From JAXMBX01 sp046349635 (lineage in GTDB: Bacteria; Planctomycetota; Planctomycetia; Planctomycetales; Planctomycetaceae): a stretch of DNA of 10,622 bases. How positions within the stretch are numbered: the stretch's first letter is position 1; each line of letters starts with the position of its first letter. The notes under the pieces were generated by a model. It did not search any database and was not told the DNA's origin. It worked only from the letters and a program-made list of their open reading frames with translations. The stretch is from contig JAXMBX010000090.1 of assembly GCA_046349635.1 (NCBI GenBank), positions 1 through 10,622 on the forward strand. The letters run 5' to 3'. Positions 1 to 6,100 of this stretch are shown here, piece by piece. The translations under genes and the position numbers were made by a program.

Positions 1-1
1 C

Positions 2-49
2 TATTACCGGCAAAAGCAGTTGATCAAAAAATTCGGGAAGCCGGCATGA
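2..49 (+). CDS. C-terminal end of an unidentified upstream gene (partial)
   Basis: The frame beginning at base 2 is open from the window edge and ends at the TGA at 47-49, giving a basic C-terminal tail, YYRQKQLIKKFGKPA. Its stop overlaps the ATG of the next gene in an ATGA arrangement, the usual sign of translational coupling within an operon. Only 15 residues are visible, so no function can be named. The frame starting at base 1 is also open and continuous with the next gene, so the alternative is that the next gene simply starts further upstream and this fragment is not real. Confidence 0.5.
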   Translation, partial: YYRQKQLIKKFGKPA

Positions 50-318
50 GTGAACGGAACGAGCGGGACGAACTGGCGCGGAACCTGGCGACGATGATCG
101 CGCTGATGGGGCTGCTGGTCGCGGCGGGGGGATTAGTCCTGTTGGTGATGCTGGTGCTGCCGGGAAGTATCCAGGTGTTGGCGATGGGAATGGTGTTCAT
201 GGTGGGGATGGGGTTTCTGCATTATTTCACGTGGGGGCGCTGGCTGGAGGCTTCGATCAAGCGCGAGATTGCCGAACGGGAAAGTGCGGAGATAAAAAGT
301 GCCGGACAGGACGAATGA
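46..318 (+). CDS. Small two-helix membrane protein, function unknown
   Basis: A 90-residue protein with a charged N-terminus (about residues 1-12), a long hydrophobic helix (about 13-38, rich in Leu, Val, Gly and Met), a short Pro-Gly turn, a second hydrophobic helix (about 44-63) ending in aromatic residues, and a charged, probably helical cytoplasmic tail (64-90). No catalytic motif is seen and I do not recognise the family. The ATG overlaps the stop of the upstream frame (ATGA), and hemD follows 93 bases later on the same strand, so it could belong to the haem operon. That link rests on position only. A start upstream of the window edge cannot be excluded because the frame is open to base 1. 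Confidence 0.75.
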   Translation: MSERNERDELARNLATMIALMGLLVAAGGLVLLVMLVLPGSIQVLAMGMVFMVGMGFLHYFTWGRWLEASIKREIAERESAEIKSAGQDE

Positions 319-411
319 ACCGCAGCCGGATGCGAGACGGCGACCCTCCGGAGATGTTAAGATGCCGGGAGTGAAACGAGGGAAACCTGTCGTCTTGAGA
401 TCGAGGTCGCG

Positions 412-1284
412 ATGAGTGGGGAAGGGGCAGGGAGCGGTCCTGCTGGAACAAAATTACGAGTCTGCTCGCTGGAAAGCCGGCGGCAGGCGGAGATGCAGTC
501 GCTCATCGAACGGGGTGGGGGTGAGGCGCTGGTGGTGGCATCCATGCGGGAGATTCCGCTGGAAGAGAACCCGGCCGCATTTCAGTTCGCGGTCGATCTG
601 TTTGCGGACAAGTTCAGCGCGGTCGTGTTCATGACCGGGGTTGGGGCGCGGGGGCTGCTGGAAGTTCTGGAAAAGAAATGTCAGCGCGAGGAGGTGCTGG
701 ACGGTCTCCGGAAGACGGTTGTCGCCGTACGGGGTCCGAAGCCGCTGGCGGTGATGCGGGAATGGAAAGTCCCGGTGGCGTATCTGGCTCCCGAGCCGAA
801 CACATGGCGGGAACTGCTCGCGACGCTGGATCAAGGGGGTGTCCTCAATCCACAGGCGTACCTGGCGGTGCAGGAATATGGGGTGCCGAACAAGGAGTTT
901 TATGCGGAGCTGGATCGGCGGGGGATTCGGTATCAGCAGGTGCCGGTGTATCGCTGGGCACTGCCGGAGGATGTGAAGCCGCTGGAAGGGGCGATCCGGA
1001 ACATCGTGGCGGGTGAGATCGACGTGCTGTTGTTCACCAGTGCGCAGCAGGTGCTGAACCTGCTGCAGGTGGCTGACAGTTTGAACCTGAAATCGTCATT
1101 GCTGGAAGGGGCGAAAAACTGTCTGATCGGGTCGATCGGGCCGACGACCACGGAGACCCTGAACGAACAGGGATTGCGTGCGGACTTCGAGCCGGAGCAT
1201 CCGAAGATGGGGCATCTTGTAAAATCGACGTTTGAGGTGGCGCGGGAGCGGGGTTTTCCTCGTTCATCGCCCGCTGCTGGCTAG
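412..1284 (+). CDS. hemD: Uroporphyrinogen-III synthase HemD
   Basis: A 290-residue cytosolic enzyme that closes linear hydroxymethylbilane into uroporphyrinogen III with inversion of ring D. The family is poorly conserved in sequence, but the expected two-lobed alternating strand/helix pattern is present: AVVFMTGVGARGLLEVLE at about 70-87 in the first lobe, IDVLLFTSAQQVLNLLQV at about 203-220 in the second, and the C-terminal CLIGSIGPTTTETLNEQGL at about 237-255, the typical 'iGp.Ta.al.~~Gl' element. The length is at the upper end for the family (about 250-290). The ATG at 412 has a GAGG Shine-Dalgarno 5 bases upstream. The first 13 residues are low-complexity Gly/Ser and could be dispensable. 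The stop lies 13 bases before the proposed hemE start, and the gene order supports the call. Codons end mostly in G. Confidence 0.93.
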   Translation: MSGEGAGSGPAGTKLRVCSLESRRQAEMQSLIERGGGEALVVASMREIPLEENPAAFQFAVDLFADKFSAVVFMTGVGARGLLEVLEKKCQREEVLDGLRKTVVAVRGPKPLAVMREWKVPVAYLAPEPNTWRELLATLDQGGVLNPQAYLAVQEYGVPNKEFYAELDRRGIRYQQVPVYRWALPEDVKPLEGAIRNIVAGEIDVLLFTSAQQVLNLLQVADSLNLKSSLLEGAKNCLIGSIGPTTTETLNEQGLRADFEPEHPKMGHLVKSTFEVARERGFPRSSPAAG

Positions 1285-1290
1285 AAGGAT
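1283..1290 (+). promoter_or_regulatory. Ribosome binding site that fixes the hemE start
   Basis: AGAAGGAT overlaps the end of the hemD stop codon and lies 7 bases before a GTG at 1298. An upstream in-frame ATG at 1232 lies inside hemD and would add residues not typical of HemE, so this strong Shine-Dalgarno favours GTG 1298 as the start. Confidence 0.7.
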
Positions 1291-1297
1291 CTATGAC

Positions 1298-2337
1298 GTG
1301 CTGACTCCCGAACTGGAGAATTCCCGATTTCTGCGTGCCCTGCGACGCGAGCAGGTGGATACGACGCCGCTGTGGATCATGCGGCAGGCGGGGCGCTACC
1401 TGCCGGAATACATGGCGGTGCGGAGCAAGGTGACGTTCCTGGAATTGTGCACGCCCGGAACTGGCGGCGGAAGTGACGCTCACCGCGGAACCGCCTGCAG
1501 GTGGATGCGGCGATTCTGTTCGCGGACCTGTTGCCGATGCTGATTCCGATGGGGATCGACCTGGAGTACGCGCAGGGGGAAGGGCCGGTCATTCACAACC
1601 CGCTACGGGAGACGAAAGATCTGGAGCGATTCAAAGCGTTGCCGTCGATGGAGCCGCTGGAGTTCGTGTTGCAGGCGGTGCGTCTGATTCGGCGTGATTT
1701 GCCGCGGGATATTCCGCTGCTGGGGTTCGCCGGGGCGCCGTTCACGCTGGCATCGTACATCATCGAAGGGGCGGGGTCGCGGAATTATCTGCGGACGAAG
1801 GGGTGGATGTATCGGGATGCGGGGGCGTGGAAGCGGTTGATGGAGACGCTCGTGGAGAGCCTGATCCTCTACATCAACAGCCAGGTGGATGCGGGGTGCC
1901 AGGGGATTCAGTTATTCGATAGCTGGGCGGGGTGCCTGTCGCCGGCGGACTATGCGACGTACGTGATGCCTTACACGAAAGCGGTGATTGCGGGGATTCG
2001 TCCGGGGGTGCCGGTGATCAATTTTCTCACGGGAAACCCGGCGTTGTTGCCACTCAATAAGCAGGCGGGGGGAGATGTCATCGGCCTCGATTGGCGGGTT
2101 GATCTGCGGGAAGCGTGGGATGAATTGGGGCCGGATGTCGGTGTGCAGGGGAATCTCGATCCGGTGCTGCTGTTTGCGGACAAAGAGACGTTGCGGAAGC
2201 GGGTACAGGAAGTGATGACCGCGGCGCGGAATCAGCCGGGGCACATTTTCAACCTGGGGCATGGAGTGTTGCCGGAGACGCCGGTGGATAACGTGCTGGC
2301 GCTCGTGGACATGGTACATGAGATGGGGGCACGTTGA
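1298..2337 (+). pseudogene. hemE: Uroporphyrinogen decarboxylase hemE, reading frame interrupted twice
   Basis: HemE removes the four acetate carboxyls of uroporphyrinogen III to give coproporphyrinogen III. From GTG 1298 the frame reads through the N-terminal signature WIMRQAGRYLPEY to about base 1453. The family sequence then continues in the next frame (PELAAEVTLTA, 1455-1487) and in a third frame from 1489 (NRLQVDAAILFADLLPM) to the stop. Compared with HemE from E. coli and B. subtilis, recalled from memory, each break fits a 2-base loss (near 1454 and near 1488), since each leaves exactly one residue missing. Restoring them gives about 347 residues, the normal family length. All later motifs are intact: GFAGAPFTLASYIIEG, DSWAG, GVPVINF, VQGNLDP and FNLGHGVLPETPVDNV. 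As given, the sequence cannot make full-length HemE without frameshifting. An assembly or sequencing error is more likely than real loss, because the gene is otherwise perfectly conserved. Confidence 0.9.
1501..2337 (+). CDS. hemE: Intact main ORF of hemE (residues from about 69 onward)
   Basis: This is the uninterrupted stretch an automatic caller would report, beginning at a GTG that is really the Val of the conserved VDAAILF segment rather than a start; there is no Shine-Dalgarno in front of it. It holds most of the (beta/alpha)8 barrel: the second family signature near 1726-1770, the DSWAG strand, the GNLDP loop and the C-terminal NLGHGVLPETP. It lacks the N-terminal QAGRY segment, whose arginine binds substrate carboxylates in the family, so this ORF alone would not be expected to form a working enzyme. 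It abuts hemG with no gap. Confidence 0.85.
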   Translation: MDAAILFADLLPMLIPMGIDLEYAQGEGPVIHNPLRETKDLERFKALPSMEPLEFVLQAVRLIRRDLPRDIPLLGFAGAPFTLASYIIEGAGSRNYLRTKGWMYRDAGAWKRLMETLVESLILYINSQVDAGCQGIQLFDSWAGCLSPADYATYVMPYTKAVIAGIRPGVPVINFLTGNPALLPLNKQAGGDVIGLDWRVDLREAWDELGPDVGVQGNLDPVLLFADKETLRKRVQEVMTAARNQPGHIFNLGHGVLPETPVDNVLALVDMVHEMGAR

Positions 2338-2343
2338 TTGAGC

Positions 2344-3789
2344 ATGGCATTCGACTCAGGGGGGGAGAGTTCGAAGGTCCGCCGGATTGCGGTGATTGGC
2401 GGGGGGTTATCGGGACTGGCGGCGGCGCATCGGCTGGTGGAACTATCTGCTGCGCGGAACGAACGGATCAAGTTGACGCTGTTCGAAGCGGGGGAGCAAT
2501 TCGGCGGGCTGGTGCAGACGGTCCGCGAAGGGGAGTACCTCGTCGAACTGGGGGCGGATTCGTTTATCACGAACAAGCCTGCGGCAATCCGGTTGTGCGA
2601 GCGGCTGGGATTGGGGCCGGAACTGATTCCGACGGAAGCGAAATATCGGCGTTCGCAGGTGCTGTTCCGGGGAAAGCCGCACGCCGTGCCGGAAGGGTTT
2701 CAGTTGTTGACCCCGGCTTCGATCCGGTCGTTCCTGTTTTCGCCACTGTTCTCGCTGCGCGGAAAGTTGCGGATGGGGTGGGAGCTGTTCGTCCCACCGC
2801 GACGTGAGGAAGGGGATGAGAGTCTGTCGTCCTTCGTGACGCGACGATTCGGACAGGAGGCGCTGGACCGATTGGTGCAGCCGATGGTGGGGGGGATTTA
2901 TACGTCCGATCCGCGCAAGCTGAGCCTGGCGGCGACAATGCCCCGGTTCCTGGAGATGGAACAGAAATATGGTTCGCTGCTGCGCGCTATGCGGCAGGGG
3001 CAATCGCGCGAGGAAGGGAAAGCGGGGGCGAGCGGGGCGCGGTATGGGCTGTTCGTGACGTTGCGTAACGGGATGTCGGAGTTGACGTCCAAACTGGTGT
3101 CCACACTGCAGGGGGCGGGTGTGGAATTGAGAATGAAGAGTCCTGTCACGCGGCTTTCCGGAAACGCGACGGGCTTTCAGGTCGAAACCCAGGGAGGAGC
3201 GGAAGACTACGACGGAGTGATCGTGGCGTTGCCGGCATATCGGGCGGCGGAGTTGGTGTCGCCGTTTGCCGCTGAACTGGCAGGTGTGTTGAACAAGATT
3301 GAGTATGCGTCGAGTGCGATTGTGGTGTCGGGTCACAAGCTGGCGGATATTCGCGATCCGCTGGATGCGTTTGGGTTGGTGATCCCGGCGGTTGAAAAGC
3401 GGAAGATTCTCGCGGTGTCGTATTCCAGCAGAAAATTTCCCGGTCGGGCGCCGGAGGGGCGGGTAATCCTGCGAACCTTCGTGGGAGGGGACATGCAGCC
3501 GGAGTTGTTCGACCTGAGCGATGCGGAGATGGAACAGATGGTGAAGAGTGAGCTGCGGGAGATTCTGGGAGTGAGCGGGAAAGAGGATTTCTTCGAGATC
3601 GCGCGGTATCCCCGTTCGATGCCGCAGTTTCAGGTGGGGCATCTGGAGCGAGTGAAAGAGATCCGAAAACTGGCTGCGGCAGTCCCAAGGTTTGCGCTGG
3701 CGGGGAACGCGTATGATGGTGTGGGGGTCCCCGATACGATTGCGAGCGGGGAGCAGGCGGCGGAGAGTGTGCTGCGGGGGAGCGAGTAG
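2344..3789 (+). CDS. hemG: Protoporphyrinogen/coproporphyrinogen oxidase, HemY-type (FAD, oxygen-dependent)
   Basis: A 481-residue FAD flavoprotein that carries out the six-electron oxidation of a porphyrinogen to a porphyrin. The N-terminus has the Rossmann motif VIGGGLSGLAAAHRL (GGGLSGL at 19-25) followed by an acidic residue ending the second strand (TLFEAGEQFGG). The middle contains QPMVGGIYTSDPRKLSL, typical of the family. The C-terminus has LAGNAYDGVGVPD (about 452-464), the second FAD-contacting element. The length is normal. ATG 2344 is chosen; TTG 2338, directly after the hemE stop, is an alternative with a purine-rich GAGATGGGGG better spaced ahead of it. No signal peptide is seen, so it is probably peripheral to the membrane. 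The sequence alone does not show whether it acts on protoporphyrinogen IX or coproporphyrinogen III. The symbol hemY or cgoX could equally apply. Confidence 0.94.
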   Translation: MAFDSGGESSKVRRIAVIGGGLSGLAAAHRLVELSAARNERIKLTLFEAGEQFGGLVQTVREGEYLVELGADSFITNKPAAIRLCERLGLGPELIPTEAKYRRSQVLFRGKPHAVPEGFQLLTPASIRSFLFSPLFSLRGKLRMGWELFVPPRREEGDESLSSFVTRRFGQEALDRLVQPMVGGIYTSDPRKLSLAATMPRFLEMEQKYGSLLRAMRQGQSREEGKAGASGARYGLFVTLRNGMSELTSKLVSTLQGAGVELRMKSPVTRLSGNATGFQVETQGGAEDYDGVIVALPAYRAAELVSPFAAELAGVLNKIEYASSAIVVSGHKLADIRDPLDAFGLVIPAVEKRKILAVSYSSRKFPGRAPEGRVILRTFVGGDMQPELFDLSDAEMEQMVKSELREILGVSGKEDFFEIARYPRSMPQFQVGHLERVKEIRKLAAAVPRFALAGNAYDGVGVPDTIASGEQAAESVLRGSE

Positions 3790-3813
3790 AGTCAGTGAAT
3801 GAAACACTGACTC
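3789..3813. terminator. Hairpin directly after hemG (no T-tract)
   Basis: GAGTCAGTG (3789-3797) and CACTGACTC (3805-3813) form a perfect 9-base-pair stem with a 7-base loop, starting at the last base of the hemG stop codon. No run of T follows on the + strand and no run of A precedes it, so it is not a textbook intrinsic terminator in either direction. It may block 3' exonucleases or help a factor-dependent stop between the converging genes. Confidence 0.5.
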
Positions 3814-3845
3814 AGCCTTTGTCACACGTCAAACTGCAACCTCTT

Positions 3846-3890
3846 GCGGCTTCGCCGCCCACACGCCGGGTACCGGCGTATGGGCCACCC
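3846..3890. repeat. REP-like palindromic block in the convergent gap
   Basis: A 13-base arm (3857-3869) faces another (3873-3885) around a 3-base loop with one mismatch, and the inner 7 pairs (ACGCCGG/CCGGCGT) are perfect. In RNA of the - strand the mismatch becomes a G-U wobble, so the whole stem could pair. A second small hairpin, GCGGC-TTC-GCCGC (3846-3858), lies immediately left and shares two bases with it. Such short GC-rich palindromes after converging genes are typical of dispersed REP-type elements, but copy number cannot be judged from one window. Confidence 0.45.
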
Positions 3891-3905
3891 TCAAATCTGA
3901 GAAAA

Positions 3906-4442
3906 CTACTTGGGGGTTTCGACGACGGTGGCGGAGGTGATGGTCACCGGGGTCTTGGGGCGATCGTTGTAATCGGTCTCCGTTGCACCGATTTTTTTGA
4001 CGACGGCCAGGCTGGCGTCATCAGCGGTCTTACCGAAGGCGGTGTACTGGTTGTCGAGGTGGGGGACTTTTTCGAGGCAGATAAAGAACTGCGAACCGGC
4101 AGAGTTGGGATCGCTGGTGCGAGCCATGGAAAGGACGCCCGGTTCGTGGCTGGTCTTATTGAATTCGGCCTTGATGGTGTAGCCTGGGCCGCCGGTGCCG
4201 GTGCCGTTGGGGCAGCCCCCCTGGATCATGAAACCGGAAATCACGCGGTGGAAGATCAGGTTGTTGTAGTACCCGGTTTTGGCCAGACCGAGGAGATTCA
4301 GGCAGTGTCCCGGGGCGACATCGGGGAGCATGTTGAGGGTGATTTTCCCCATGCTCGTGTCGAGGACCAGTTGATAGTTGTTCTTGGAGAAATCGATCTC
4401 TTTTTGAGCGGCTTCGACGTCCGCTTTGTAATTCTTCGCCAC
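3906..4442 (-). CDS. Cytosolic peptidyl-prolyl cis-trans isomerase (cyclophilin type)
   Basis: A 178-residue cyclophilin that speeds cis-trans isomerisation of proline peptide bonds. The core motifs are clear: FHRVISGFMIQGG at 64-76 with the catalytic Arg at 66, a glycine-rich GTGTGGPGYTIKAEF at 80-94, LSMARTSDPNSAGSQFFI at 104-121 and LDNQYTAFGK at 129-138. The usual active-site Trp region reads as a short bacterial-type loop. An N-terminal extension of about 22 residues precedes the first core strand; no signal peptide is seen, so the protein is probably cytosolic. The frame is open further upstream to 4562, but GTG 4442 is chosen because an AGGA Shine-Dalgarno lies 6 bases before it and the family core begins shortly after. 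It follows mrdA by 134 bases with strong dyads between, so it is probably its own transcript. I give no gene symbol because ppiA, ppiB and other paralogues cannot be separated. Confidence 0.93.
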   Translation of the reverse strand: MAKNYKADVEAAQKEIDFSKNNYQLVLDTSMGKITLNMLPDVAPGHCLNLLGLAKTGYYNNLIFHRVISGFMIQGGCPNGTGTGGPGYTIKAEFNKTSHEPGVLSMARTSDPNSAGSQFFICLEKVPHLDNQYTAFGKTADDASLAVVKKIGATETDYNDRPKTPVTITSATVVETPK

Positions 4443-4448
4443 GACTAT

Positions 4449-4454
4449 TCCTTT
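4449..4454 (-). promoter_or_regulatory. Ribosome binding site deciding the cyclophilin start
   Basis: On the - strand AAAGGA stands 6 bases before GTG 4442. No comparable site precedes the in-frame upstream ATG at 4562, whose 40 extra residues would look unlike any cyclophilin and would span the dyads and the putative promoter. Confidence 0.65.
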
Positions 4455-4466
4455 CCGAACTTCGAG

Positions 4467-4483
4467 ACGTACCGAGGGTACGT
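4467..4483. promoter_or_regulatory. Small perfect hairpin in the cyclophilin leader
   Basis: ACGTACC (4467-4473) and GGTACGT (4477-4483) form a 7-base-pair stem with a GAG loop. It lies between the large dyad at 4490-4519 and the cyclophilin Shine-Dalgarno, within the expected 5' untranslated region. It could stabilise the leader; no regulator can be named. Confidence 0.45.
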
Positions 4484-4489
4484 AGCTGC

Positions 4490-4519
4490 TTGGCCCGCAT
4501 GTTGATAACTGCGGGCCAA
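4490..4519. promoter_or_regulatory. Perfect 10-base-arm dyad between mrdA and the cyclophilin gene
   Basis: TTGGCCCGCA (4490-4499) and TGCGGGCCAA (4510-4519) are exact inverted repeats separated by 10 bases. The arm centres are 20 bases apart, two helical turns, which would suit a dimeric DNA-binding protein. It could equally act as an RNA hairpin ending the mre transcript, although no U-run follows on the - strand. One arm overlaps a TATATT -10-like box (4518-4523, - strand). Confidence 0.6.
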
Positions 4520-4546
4520 TATACGGTTTTGGCGGGTCCAATTCCA
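4518..4546 (-). promoter_or_regulatory. Possible sigma-70-like promoter for the cyclophilin gene
   Basis: On the - strand TATATT (4518-4523) differs by one base from the -10 consensus and lies 17 bases after a weak TGGAAT -35-like hexamer. The start of transcription would fall near 4511, inside the large dyad. The -35 is poor, so this is tentative. Confidence 0.3.
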
Positions 4547-4576
4547 CGTAGCGCCAACCCATCAGCAGAGCTTGAT

Positions 4577-6100
4577 TTAAGGCTGTAAGTCTGCGGTGAC
4601 GGGGGTTTGCGGCGTGCCCCCTTGCGGGCGGAGGAGACCTTCTTCGAGCATCGCGCGGATCATTTCGCGGGCGAGTGGTCCGGCTGCTTTTCCGCCGGAG
4701 CCCCCATGCTCCAGAACGGAGACGATGGCGTAGCGGGGTCGGTCGGCGGGGACGTACCCCGCGAACCAGGCGTGGTCGGGTTTTCCGGCGACTTCGGCGG
4801 TGCCGGTCTTGCCGGCGATTTTCACTTCGGCGAGACGGACGGTTTTGTAGCCGGTCCCCTGGGGATGGGAGACGACCTGCTCCAGTCCTTCGCGGACGCG
4901 CGCGAGGAGTTGCGGATCGAGATGCCGGATCCGCAGTTTTCCGGATTTGGGGGCGGAGTTTTCAGAAAGAGAATCGTAGCCGTTTGCGCGCAGCAAGTGG
5001 GGAGTGACGAGGGTGCCCCCATTGGCGACGGCGGCCATCATGCGCACCACCTGCAGAGGAGTGACGAGGAGAGTTCCCTGGCCGATGCAGAGCCCCATGA
5101 TGTCGTCCCGTCCGCGCTGGCGTGTTTTGCCGGGCTGATGTGCGGGGAGAAAGCCCCGTTCTTCACCCGGGAGATCGACGCCGGTTCGTTCGCCGAAGCC
5201 GAAGTTGCGGCCCCAATCGGCCAGACGGCTGGCACCGAGCTTGGGGGCGTGCTTGAAGAAGTAGACGTTGCAGGACTGGGCCATGGCCTTGGCGAGATCG
5301 ACGTCGAAGTGTCCCACGCCGGAGTGAGTGAAGACGAGGCAACGGAAGCGATCAGGAGTTTTCAGAAAGCCCTGGCAGTAGTCGGCGCGATCGGGGTTGA
5401 AGCCTTCCTGATGGAGCAAGCCGACGGCGGTGACGGTCTTGAAAACGGAGCCGGCGGGGATCTGCATGCGGGTCAAACGGGGAAACAGCGGATGGCGGGG
5501 ATCGGAGGTGATTTCCTTCCAGCTTCCCTGGGCCGGATCGGTCAGGACGCGAAGATCGAAGTGCGGAGCAGAGGCGGCAGCGAGGAGTTCACCGGTGCGA
5601 ATGTCCATAATCGCGAGCGCACCGCCGACGGGGAGGAGTGGGGGTGTCTCGGATTTCTCTTCGTCCGTGAGAGGGAGGCCTTGCAGCGCACGCTCCAGAA
5701 GTTCTTCGGCGTGGTGTTGCAGTTTGGAGTCGAGGGTGAGTTCCAGGTCTCGGCCGGGGCGGGATTCGCGGACGATTTCCTCGCGGAGGATTTCGCCGCG
5801 GAGATTTGTGGTCACTTTCTTTTTGCCGCGCAAACCGCGGAGCTCGCTTTCGTAGAATTTTTCGATGCCGGTCTGTCCCATCCAGTCACCGGCCTGATAG
5901 TTCAGCGGGTCGGGGCGCGAGAGTTGGCGCGTGCGTTCCTGGATGCGTTCTTCGGTGAGGCGGGTGCGATAGCCGATGATGTGGGACGCGAGGGCCCCTT
6001 GCGGATAATCGCGGCGGGTGGTTCCGGTTCGATCCGCATGCCGGATAGGTTTCGGGATGGGCCTCGATCTCAAGAGCAGCCGCGTGAGATTCTGCAGCAC
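4577..6100 (-). CDS. mrdA: Intact ORF with the PBP2 transpeptidase domain
   Basis: This is the largest uninterrupted piece of mrdA (507 codons from a GTG at 6100 that is an internal Val, not a true start). Numbered from that GTG, residues 7-26 are out of frame. True PBP2 sequence resumes at TRRDYPQGALASHIIGY and includes QTGIEKFYESELRGLRG, the catalytic SxxK as PAGSVFK (Ser 218, Lys 221), SCN as the SxN motif (276-278), and KTGT at 431-434. All three active-site motifs of a penicillin-binding transpeptidase are therefore present. The tail after HAWFAGYVP is ordinary, ending in a Pro/Thr-rich stretch. Without the membrane anchor this piece alone would stay in the cytoplasm and be non-functional, which supports reading it as part of the longer gene. 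Confidence 0.88.
   Translation of the reverse strand: MLQNLTRLLLRSRPIPKPIRHADRTGTTRRDYPQGALASHIIGYRTRLTEERIQERTRQLSRPDPLNYQAGDWMGQTGIEKFYESELRGLRGKKKVTTNLRGEILREEIVRESRPGRDLELTLDSKLQHHAEELLERALQGLPLTDEEKSETPPLLPVGGALAIMDIRTGELLAAASAPHFDLRVLTDPAQGSWKEITSDPRHPLFPRLTRMQIPAGSVFKTVTAVGLLHQEGFNPDRADYCQGFLKTPDRFRCLVFTHSGVGHFDVDLAKAMAQSCNVYFFKHAPKLGASRLADWGRNFGFGERTGVDLPGEERGFLPAHQPGKTRQRGRDDIMGLCIGQGTLLVTPLQVVRMMAAVANGGTLVTPHLLRANGYDSLSENSAPKSGKLRIRHLDPQLLARVREGLEQVVSHPQGTGYKTVRLAEVKIAGKTGTAEVAGKPDHAWFAGYVPADRPRYAIVSVLEHGGSGGKAAGPLAREMIRAMLEEGLLRPQGGTPQTPVTADLQP

Noticed and set aside
1292..1303. ATG at 1293 as a possible hemE start
   Set aside because: It is out of frame with HemE and reaches a TGA after two codons; GTG 1298 fits the Shine-Dalgarno spacing and the family N-terminus.
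1448..1495. Programmed frameshifting in hemE
   Set aside because: There is no slippery heptamer or downstream structure at either break, two such events in 35 bases are unknown for this family, and one residue would be lost at each; error or mutation is simpler.
2443..3825. Long open frame (460 codons) on the - strand
   Set aside because: It lies antisense to hemG, is rich in Arg, His and Pro with no recognisable motif, and is explained by GC-rich codon structure; the + strand product is unmistakably HemY.
3795..4505. Open frame (236 codons) on the + strand after hemG
   Set aside because: Antisense to the cyclophilin gene and running through the palindromes; no motif and no Shine-Dalgarno.
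4500..4509. DnaA-box-like sequence (TTATCAACA, one mismatch to consensus) in the loop of the large dyad
   Set aside because: A single imperfect 9-mer without clustered boxes, an AT-rich region or dnaA/dnaN nearby is expected by chance; no origin is indicated.
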